From JARRKU01 sp963675565 (GTDB lineage: Bacteria; Desulfobacterota; Desulfobacteria; Desulfobacterales; Desulfosarcinaceae), in assembly GCA_963675565.2 (NCBI GenBank), contig CAXXYD010000004.1:1426001-1490000 (forward strand): a stretch of DNA of 64,000 nt, given 5' to 3'. Below the pieces are notes generated by a model. The model did no database searches. It was not told the origin of the DNA and was given only the letters and a program-made list of their open reading frames with translations. The first letter of the stretch is position 1. Every line of letters starts with the position of its first letter. Shown here one piece after another: positions 54,727 through 60,774 of the stretch. Both the position numbers and the translations under genes were made by a program.

Positions 54727-55611
54727 TTACGAGACTTTTCGCCGACGCATCCCGGCAAGCGCCACCAATCCGGACCCCAGCAGCCAGACAGCGGCCGGAA
54801 CGGGAACCGCCGCCACGTCGGCAAATGCGTCGATTTCTCCACCAATGAAGTCTCCGCTGCCTTCCACCTTGATGTACCGGATCCACTCAAGCTCGACACC
54901 GTATAGATCGTAAAGGTCGTCCAGGTCATACCCGGTGCCGCCTCCGGAACCGTCGTAAGCCGCGATGATATCGGCTGCCGTGTCACCGTTGGAGACGGTA
55001 AGTGTCGGATCGACCGGCTTGGTGAAGTCGGAAAGCGTGTCGGTCCATACGGCGTTTTCAGGATCCCACAAGTAGGCATTGGTGGGGTAGGCCGAATCCC
55101 CGTAAGGGCCGCTGCTGAAAGTGTACCAGGTCTCGCCGTCCTGACTGACCGAGACCAGCACGTCTTCGGAAAACAGGTTTCCTGTCAACGTGTAAGTGCT
55201 CATATTGGTCTCATCGTTCACAAAGCCATTTCCTTCATAGAATGAATTCCCAAACACCAGGAAGTCGATCCCGTAAGGGTTGGCGGCGTCGTTCTCTACC
55301 CGGTGGTCGAAGCTGACGACGATGTAGCTGGTATCATTCAACGTCGTGATCAGCTTGTTGCCCTCCGGATCCACGTTATAGGCCGGCTCCACCAGTTTGA
55401 CCTTGCGGTATTCATCACCGCCGGACCAACCGGCATACATGTCGTAAAAATCCGTGGACGGCGCGCCCAGGACGGATGCCGGATCGTCATACGGCGTAGG
55501 GCCGAATCTGCCCCCATAATCGACAAGAGTTGTCGCGTATGGACTGGCCCAGGCAACACTGGAAATCATGACTGCTGCCAGCGTGAGCAGTACTATTCTT
55601 GATAATCGCAT
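54727..55611 (-). CDS. VPLPA-CTERM surface protein, paralogue A
   Basis: A 294-residue exported protein. The ATG at 55611 has AAGGAG upstream; a signal peptide (IVLLTLAAVMISSVAWA) leads to a beta-rich body with PYDDPASVLGAPS, ANPYGIDFLVFGNSFYEGNG and GGGTGYDLDDLYDLYGVELE. The tail is VPVPAAVWLLGSGLVALAG then MRRRKVS. It is clearly related to the protein at 56474-57355 across its whole length. Proteins with this fold are annotated only as cell surface proteins; a ligand-binding role is possible. Confidence 0.85.
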   Translation of the reverse strand: MRLSRIVLLTLAAVMISSVAWASPYATTLVDYGGRFGPTPYDDPASVLGAPSTDFYDMYAGWSGGDEYRKVKLVEPAYNVDPEGNKLITTLNDTSYIVVSFDHRVENDAANPYGIDFLVFGNSFYEGNGFVNDETNMSTYTLTGNLFSEDVLVSVSQDGETWYTFSSGPYGDSAYPTNAYLWDPENAVWTDTLSDFTKPVDPTLTVSNGDTAADIIAAYDGSGGGTGYDLDDLYDLYGVELEWIRYIKVEGSGDFIGGEIDAFADVAAVPVPAAVWLLGSGLVALAGMRRRKVS

Positions 55612-55688
55612 TGTTCTCGTATCTCCTTGTGGTTTGTCCCTGCCATTGCGCCGCGTCCGAACGCAGGCGCAGTGGCAGGGGCAGCATT

Positions 55689-56360
55689 TCAGGAATTGCG
55701 CCTGCGCATGCCGATTAGCCCCAGCAGCCCGCTGCCCAGCAGCCAGGCGGCGGCGGGGACGGGAACCGGTGCAGCAAAGGGAATGGTCAGCTGGTCGTCG
55801 GCATATTCCGGCAAGGAGCCGAACCACATAATCGCATTGATGCCCTCGAATAGGCCGTCCTCGAGAAGTTCAGAATCGGTGCCACCCGTATTGAAATCCC
55901 ATTCAGTGGGGTCGCCGGTCCAGCCGGCCCAATCCAGTCCCCCCCAGTAGTTGTTTGGATCGTCGGTGCTGGCCAGGTTCCAGCTTCCCTCTTCGATATG
56001 CATGTGGACTTCGTTGTCTTCTTCGTCCCAGTAACCGATATTATTGACAAAACCTCCTCCATAGCCCGTGGTGACGTTCAGAATGCCGGCATCGTTAAAG
56101 GCGGTGAGCATGTCCGACTCGTAGGCTGTTCCGTCCCAGCGATAACCGAAAGCGTGGGACTCGGAAACGATGTCTGCGCCGTTTGCTTCCTGATCCAGCT
56201 TGTTCCAGTCCACAATGAGAATGGTCTCGTTCTCGCCGCTTCCGGCCCAGGCTTCCACATCGATCCAGTAACCATTGAAGTCGTAAGCCGCCGCGAAGGA
56301 ACCGGTTACGGTGCCTAAAATGAAAAAAACCGCCACTGCCGCACGTAAAATTAACCTCAT
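55689..56360 (-). CDS. VPLPA-CTERM surface protein
   Basis: A 223-residue exported protein with signal peptide (LILRAAVAVFFILGTVTGSFA), a beta-sandwich-like body including YWIDVEAWAGSGENETILIV, SHAFGYRWDGTAYESDMLTA and GYGGGFVNNIGYWDEED, and tail VPVPAAAWLLGSGLLGLIG then MRRRNS. The W-G-N-t-xxVDW and GYRWDG patterns recur in surface proteins of several phyla. It lies between the two paralogous proteins in the riboswitch-headed cluster. Confidence 0.85.
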   Translation of the reverse strand: MRLILRAAVAVFFILGTVTGSFAAAYDFNGYWIDVEAWAGSGENETILIVDWNKLDQEANGADIVSESHAFGYRWDGTAYESDMLTAFNDAGILNVTTGYGGGFVNNIGYWDEEDNEVHMHIEEGSWNLASTDDPNNYWGGLDWAGWTGDPTEWDFNTGGTDSELLEDGLFEGINAIMWFGSLPEYADDQLTIPFAAPVPVPAAAWLLGSGLLGLIGMRRRNS

Positions 56361-56473
56361 GTCATCCTTCTCCTCTCTTTTGTAATTCGAATGAATACGA
56401 TCTATTTCCAAAACCGTTACGACTACAAGCAGCTGCCCCTTTCTGATACGGTGGGCGCTGCACCCATCTGCAA

Positions 56474-57355
56474 TTACTTTTGTTTTCTGCGAGCACCGAT
56501 CAAGCCGATCAGCCCGCTGCCCAGCAGCCAGGCGGCGGCGGGAAGGGGAACAGCCGCAACATCGGAGAACCCGTCCACTTCGACGTAATTCGACCCGGAG
56601 GATTCGACCCGGATATAGCGAACCCAGTCGAGTTCAATTCCGTACAGGTCGTAGAGATCGGCCAGATCATAGCCGGTGCCGCCTGCCGAGCCGTCATAAA
56701 GATCGATAACATCCGCGACCGAGAGGCCGGCAAAATCTTCAGCAGGGTCCAGGTCTGGATCCACCGGCTTTGTCCAGTCCAGTTCCTCTCCCCATGTGTC
56801 GGTTTCGCTGTCCCAGGCAAAGGCCTGTGTCGGGTAGGTGTTCGTATCGAAATACGGTCCGGCCTCGAAGGTGTACCAGGGGCCGTCCAGATATTGGGCT
56901 ACGCTGACAACACCCGGTGAACCCCAGCCGTAGCCGGAACTGATGGTATAGTCATCCATGTCCGTATCCGCATATACCATCCCGCTTCCCCAGTAGAGAT
57001 CGTTTCCGTATACGATAAAATCAATGCCATAGGGGTTCAGCGGATCGTTCTCGATATCGTGGTCGAAGGTGACCGTGATCTGATCGCCCGGCGAGAGCGT
57101 GACGAGCAGTTCGTTTCCGTCCGGATCGGTATTCCAGGCCGCGTAGGCCATGGAACAGGCCATGTCGACGCCGCCCACATCGTTGCCCAAAATCCAGGTG
57201 GTCGGTTTGCCCAAAACGGACTCAGGGTCGTCGTAAAGCGTGGTGGCTGTCGTTACGGTGGAACTGACCACTTCGGTGGCAAAAGGACTGGCAAAAGCAG
57301 GGACAACCATAACTAACCCTGCCAAAATAAATATCAAAAGTCTTAAAAACCTCAT
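56474..57355 (-). CDS. VPLPA-CTERM surface protein, paralogue B
   Basis: A 293-residue exported protein. ATGs at 57358 and 57355 both follow an AGAGG site; 57355 has the better spacing. Signal peptide LLIFILAGLVMVVPAFA; body with YDDPESVLGKPTTWI, NPYGIDFIVYGNDLYWGSGM and GGTGYDLADLYDLYGIELDW; tail VPLPAAAWLLGSGLIGLIG then ARRKQK. Aligns end to end with the protein at 54727-55611. Expected XrtD substrate. Confidence 0.85.
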   Translation of the reverse strand: MRFLRLLIFILAGLVMVVPAFASPFATEVVSSTVTTATTLYDDPESVLGKPTTWILGNDVGGVDMACSMAYAAWNTDPDGNELLVTLSPGDQITVTFDHDIENDPLNPYGIDFIVYGNDLYWGSGMVYADTDMDDYTISSGYGWGSPGVVSVAQYLDGPWYTFEAGPYFDTNTYPTQAFAWDSETDTWGEELDWTKPVDPDLDPAEDFAGLSVADVIDLYDGSAGGTGYDLADLYDLYGIELDWVRYIRVESSGSNYVEVDGFSDVAAVPLPAAAWLLGSGLIGLIGARRKQK

Positions 57356-57464
57356 CATGACCTCTTTTCTATAAATGGTTACAGTGAACCGGATACCCGG
57401 GCAACGTCCTGCACAACCTTGTCGATGCCTGAGAAGGCAGGACGGCACAAAGGACTCCAAGTGA

Positions 57465-58055
57465 TCAGGAATTTCTGCGCCTGGCACCGATCAGGCCGAG
57501 AATGCCGGAACCCAGAAGCCAGACCGCTCCGGGAAGCGGCACTGACGAGGCCTCTCTGACAAGCCAACTCCCCACAGAACCGGACGAAAGGCTGGCGCCA
57601 AACCATCCCAATCGTCCTGTATTATAGACGAGGGTTCCACCAGAGTAGTAAGCGTCCGCTCCCACAGAATCTCCTGAACCCGTCATAGCAAGTATTTCCG
57701 GATAACCCCCTTGACTGCCCGTAGCGTCAACAAAATCGCTCCAGTAAGCTACATTCTCAAAAATATCCGAAGAATTAAGACTTACCGTTGCCCATAAGGC
57801 CAATGCTTCCTCAGTCGTAGCATAACGGAACCCTTCAAACTCACCCCCGGAATCAAACTGTCCGTTGATATAATTTCTTGTACGGCTCGTCGAAAACGTA
57901 ACATCCAACCACTCCAGCCCGCTATCGGTATCCAGGGTAATGGCACCCGTTCCAAATACAGAATCGTCCTTTTCGATCAAAGCTGCGTGGGACTCAGAAA
58001 TTAAAAACAGGGAAAAAACGATAATTGCCATTAACTTAACTGAATCAGTCCTCAT
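57465..58055 (-). CDS. VPLPA-CTERM surface protein, first gene after the tandem riboswitches
   Basis: A 196-residue exported protein with a GGGAGAGGAA site before ATG 58055, a signal peptide (LMAIIVFSLFLISESHA), a body beginning with the common PEP-CTERM protein pattern SGLEWLDVTFSTSRTRNYIN and continuing as a short beta-rich domain, and tail VPLPGAVWLLGSGILGLIG then ARRRNS. It lies 175 bases after the cobalamin riboswitch terminator and is the promoter-proximal gene of the cluster. Confidence 0.87.
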   Translation of the reverse strand: MRTDSVKLMAIIVFSLFLISESHAALIEKDDSVFGTGAITLDTDSGLEWLDVTFSTSRTRNYINGQFDSGGEFEGFRYATTEEALALWATVSLNSSDIFENVAYWSDFVDATGSQGGYPEILAMTGSGDSVGADAYYSGGTLVYNTGRLGWFGASLSSGSVGSWLVREASSVPLPGAVWLLGSGILGLIGARRRNS

Positions 58056-58229
58056 TATTTCCTCTCCCTTCTCTATTAATTAAAAAAAAGTTACGATTAA
58101 TTATCGACATACGCAGTTCATCCAATCCTGCCGAATCCCTTTTCTTCACATCCTCTCATCGACTTTGACGTTGACTTCCAGTCGTAATTTGGACAGTGTC
58201 GGTTCTGGTGACTCGGTTTCCCAAAATAA

Positions 58230-58264
58230 AACCCCGGACCGACAGATGTATCGATCCGGGGTTT
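58230..58264 (-). terminator. Intrinsic terminator paired with cobalamin riboswitch 2
   Basis: On the minus strand ACCCCGGATCGA and TCGGTCCGGGGT pair across a short loop and are followed by TTTATTTT. It lies about 65 bases downstream of the second cobalamin aptamer and 175 bases before the first VPLPA gene. The stem also has T residues on the other side, so it could act in both directions. Confidence 0.85.
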
Positions 58265-58327
58265 TTCCGTATTGAATCAACCAATCACCCCAGGCCAGCC
58301 CCCGGTCCACGGAGATTCAGCCAGCTT

Positions 58328-58555
58328 TTCAGGCAGGTCTTCTGACTTCCTCGCCCGATCGGCTGCCTTCCCGTCTCGAAGGATACAAGACAGTGGCATT
58401 GAATGCCGAGCGGTACTCTCCGAATCATTGTCGGCGGTTCGGATGGCGCGGTTGAACCGATCCAAGGGTATCGGAGCGAGGTAACAGCGGCGGGCCCGTC
58501 CCCGATTTGCACGGGGTTCCCTATTCTCCCCAGCGGTACTGGGGCACCTGAAAAA
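58328..58555 (-). promoter_or_regulatory. Cobalamin riboswitch 2 (heads the VPLPA surface-protein cluster)
   Basis: On the minus strand: CAGGTGCCCC at the 5' end, then GGGAACCCCGTGCAAATCGG, GGGCCCGCCGCTGTTACC, a longer variable arm, GCCACTGTC, GGGAAGGCAGCC, and the B12 box GTCAGAAGACCTGCC. This is the same aptamer class as the one at 40232-40436, with a longer internal arm. A terminator follows at 58230-58264. It lies directly downstream of a GEMM-type element and its terminator. Confidence 0.93.
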
Positions 58556-58603
58556 CGAAATTGCATTATGCAAACGCTATTGCCGTTTGCGATGTCAGAG
58601 AAC

Positions 58604-58641
58604 AAAAAAACCGGGTTGCCGATCTAATACAGGCAACCCGG
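58604..58641 (-). terminator. Intrinsic terminator paired with the GEMM-type element
   Basis: On the minus strand CCGGGTTGCC (58641-58632) and GGCAACCCGG (58620-58611) form a perfect 10-bp stem followed by seven T residues. The 5' arm is also the 3' strand of the GEMM P1 helix, so the aptamer fold and the terminator are mutually exclusive, the expected layout for an ON switch. Confidence 0.9.
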
Positions 58642-58722
58642 CTGTCTCCGATAAAGATTTTTCGGCTGAGACCCGTGGCTTTCCGGCCCCGCCTCGCGGC
58701 GGGAGTGGCTTTGACTGGTTGC
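58630..58722 (-). promoter_or_regulatory. GEMM-type riboswitch (c-di-GMP-I / cGAMP class), probable
   Basis: On the minus strand GCAACC (58722-58717) pairs with GGTTGC of AGACAGCCGGGTTGCC at the 3' end (P1). Between them are CAAAGCC, a GC-rich stem capped by a GCGA (GNRA) tetraloop, the core GGAAAGCCACGGGTCTC, and a second stem closed by GTCTC/GAGAC. Core, tetraloop and 3' motif match GEMM-I; the usual GCAAACC and GACGCAAAGCC segments read TCAAAGCC and GCCGGAAAGCC, so it is somewhat divergent. The ligand (c-di-GMP or 3',3'-cGAMP) cannot be told by eye. Confidence 0.72.
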
Positions 58723-58861
58723 GACAGATAAATGGTATTGCGTGCTGCAAATCGTGAGATGATGTGTCCAATCATCCGCAAAACGGCTGAAGTCACTTTT
58801 CATCACCGAGGTTGCATGTTTACCCGGTATGTCCAATCAGGGCATGAACTTATCTGCAGAA

Positions 58862-59052
58862 AAATTGACTTTTAATGCTTTTCTGGAATTCATGAAGGCA
58901 TGACGACCATTGAAACGCGCATCCAACATGGTCGCCTTCTGCCGGCTTCCGGCAATGGCTGGTGTGGCTTTCATCACACAAAAACTTTTTTAGTTATTGA
59001 AAATATAATTTTCAAGCATGGATTTATCTGCCTAAAATTTGACTTTTTGTGC
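58862..59052 (-). repeat. Two copies of a GCAYWAAARGTCAA element
   Basis: On the minus strand AAAAGCATTAAAAGTCAATTTT (near 58882-58862) and AAAAGCACAAAAAGTCAAATTTT (near 59056-59035) are imperfect direct repeats within about 40 bases of similarity; the second overlaps the 3' end of the AraC-type gene. GCACAAAAGGTCAA at 40598-40585 is a third relative. One copy lies about 140 bases upstream of the GEMM element, so it may be a regulator site for that transcript. Confidence 0.4.
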
Positions 59053-59866
59053 TTTTCCCTCCCGGTGGCAGGCTGGTCAATCTCAGCCTGTTTTTATATT
59101 GCGACGGGCACTGACCTTCGATTCTGCGAAACGTACGGGAAAAATAGGCGGTATCATTAAACCCGACGGCAAAGCACGCTTCGGTAACGTTAATATCTTC
59201 CCTGGACAGAAGATTTTTTGCCTTGGAAATCCGATACTGATTCAGGTATGTCTTAAAGGAAACGCCCAGGGACTGCTTGAAACGTCTCGAAAAGGCCGAT
59301 TTGCTCATTCCCGCAACCTGGGCCACCTGTTCTACGGTAAGAGGTTGATCAAATCGGGTGTCGATGAACTGAACGGCCCTTTTAAGCGGTTTGGAAAGAC
59401 GGTTACGGGCTATTTCGGCAATGGACAACCGGTCTTGCCCATAATAGACAGTCTGGAAAAACAGCCAGAGTTTGTTTACCGTGGCCTGCAAAAAATAAAT
59501 CTTCAATTCCGGATAGTTATCCAGTGAACACATAAAGGCTTCATAGCTCTGCAAATAAGCTGTGGAGGCCTCCCTGCAGACAATGGAAACCAATGATTTT
59601 CTTTGGGTCAGACAGGCCAGATCTCCGAAGAAATTTCCGGGGCCAAGGTGAAATAGCGTCGACTGGCCCGGGGTTTGGAATTCCATACACACATCGGCCC
59701 TCCCGGACACGAGAAGACCGACATGATCGATCCGGACGGACTCGACCATCATCAGGTCACCGGGCTTGTATTCATGGCGCCGGAACGTTTTCAGAATATG
59801 ATTGCGGTCTTCGCAGGGCAATGCGCGGTAGGGATCAACCGTAGTCAATTGTTCACAAGTCTTCAT
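59024..59866 (-). CDS. Transcription regulator: cNMP-binding-like fold plus AraC HTH
   Basis: A 280-residue protein. Residues 1-130 resemble a CRP/FNR cyclic-nucleotide-binding beta-roll (PGDLMMVESVRIDHVGLLVS; GPGNFFGDLACLTQRKSL). The C-terminal 110 residues are an AraC-type double HTH (LTVEQVAQVAGMSKSAFSRR; ITEACFAVGFNDTAYFSRTF-like segment with the real NVTEACFAVGFNDTAYFSRT). It is preceded by a cobalamin riboswitch and terminator 26 bases upstream, so its synthesis should follow corrinoid status. It is a candidate activator of nearby promoters with 21-bp repeats. The effector of the beta-roll is unknown. Confidence 0.88.
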   Translation of the reverse strand: MKTCEQLTTVDPYRALPCEDRNHILKTFRRHEYKPGDLMMVESVRIDHVGLLVSGRADVCMEFQTPGQSTLFHLGPGNFFGDLACLTQRKSLVSIVCREASTAYLQSYEAFMCSLDNYPELKIYFLQATVNKLWLFFQTVYYGQDRLSIAEIARNRLSKPLKRAVQFIDTRFDQPLTVEQVAQVAGMSKSAFSRRFKQSLGVSFKTYLNQYRISKAKNLLSREDINVTEACFAVGFNDTAYFSRTFRRIEGQCPSQYKNRLRLTSLPPGGKSTKSQILGR

Positions 59867-59892
59867 GGGGAAACCGTTATCCGCGTCGGTCT

Positions 59893-59923
59893 AAAAACCC
59901 CGTCTCCAGGCGATGAGACGGGG
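59893..59923 (-). terminator. Intrinsic terminator paired with cobalamin riboswitch 3
   Basis: On the minus strand CCCCGTCTC and GAGACGGGG pair across an eight-base loop and are followed by TTTTT. It ends 26 bases before the AraC-type start codon and follows the third cobalamin aptamer by about 65 bases. Confidence 0.88.
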
Positions 59924-59987
59924 ATATAAACACACAGTTCCCCAAATACAGACGTCTCTTCTCGCGAAGACGATCAGTCAACTAACT

Positions 59988-60145
59988 ATCGGCAGGTTTC
60001 CTGGCTTGTGGATCGTTCTACTGGCCGCCCTTCCCACCCGTAATATCCGGACAGTGGCAATTGCGACGTTCGTCCCCACTTACAGTGGCGCGTCCGCAAC
60101 GGATTTTAACCGTTTTCCCTATTATCCCGCAGAAGCAGGCACCGA
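59988..60145 (-). promoter_or_regulatory. Cobalamin riboswitch 3 (controls the AraC-type regulator)
   Basis: On the minus strand: GGTGCCTGC at the 5' end, ATAGGGAAAACGG, GCGCCACTGTAAGTGGGGAC, a later GCCACTGTCC, GTGGGAAGGGC, and the B12 box GCCAGGAAACCTGCC. It is the most compact of the three and the closest to consensus. The terminator at 59893-59923 and the AraC-type gene follow directly. Confidence 0.94.
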
Positions 60146-60159
60146 AAAAGTATTAAATT

Positions 60160-60188
60160 CTGTTAAACTAATATTGTTAAAATGTCAA
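60160..60188 (-). promoter_or_regulatory. Probable sigma-70 promoter for riboswitch 3
   Basis: On the minus strand TTGACA (60188-60183) and TAACAG (60165-60160) are separated by 17 bases. Transcription would start near 60153, only a few bases before the riboswitch 5' end, an ideal position. The -10 is weak. Confidence 0.5.
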
Positions 60189-60330
60189 ACAACTCGTCAA
60201 TTTTGGCGTAAACAGACCCAATCATGGGACCCGCCCACAGCTTTTTTGATTGCTGCACATCCTCAATAACCCGGGCAGGCATCACGGCGAGACGCAATTG
60301 TCCGATTGCGCGTTTTTGGAAGGACACAAT

Positions 60331-60630
60331 TTACTCTGTGCAGTGGGCCGGGCTTTTACGCGCGCTTTTGCCCATGGCGGCAATACCGCAGTGCCCAGCC
60401 AGATCGTTGATGCAAGCCACCAGGGGCTTGCAGTTGCCACAGAAAATGCGGGGCACGCCCCGGCCGGTCCACTGGATATAGGTTTCGTGTTCAATGCCGC
60501 ACTTGGGGCATTTGCAGGTGGTGGACGCTTTGCCGCATTCCAAATAATCTTTATGGTTTTTCCTCTTCAGCCTTCGATTGGCCCACTTCTCTTTGGATTG
60601 CTTGAGCTGGGTATCTATATCGATGAACAT
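60331..60630 (-). CDS. Small zinc-ribbon protein
   Basis: A 99-residue basic protein starting MFIDIDTQLKQSKEKWANRR, with cysteines in CGKASTTCKCPKCGIEHE and RIFCGNCKPLVAC, i.e. CxC-xx-C and CxxC pairs that would bind zinc. An AGGA site lies upstream of ATG 60630. It lies between the TPR lipoprotein gene and riboswitch 3. Family and role unknown. Confidence 0.65.
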   Translation of the reverse strand: MFIDIDTQLKQSKEKWANRRLKRKNHKDYLECGKASTTCKCPKCGIEHETYIQWTGRGVPRIFCGNCKPLVACINDLAGHCGIAAMGKSARKSPAHCTE

Positions 60631-60774
60631 GCGGAGTCCTTTCACAATGGAAGTATTCGTGAAGCTAATATCGAGCACCAATACCTTTCATTGATTGAAA
60701 AAGGATTAGGCGGCCATTAAACTTTGATTAGCAAAAACGGTCCTGCTTGCCGGATTCAAGGCCGCGATGCGTTC

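Noticed and set aside
58277..58605. Minus-strand ORFs through cobalamin riboswitch 2
   Set aside because: Same reason: frames are by-products of the structured RNA.
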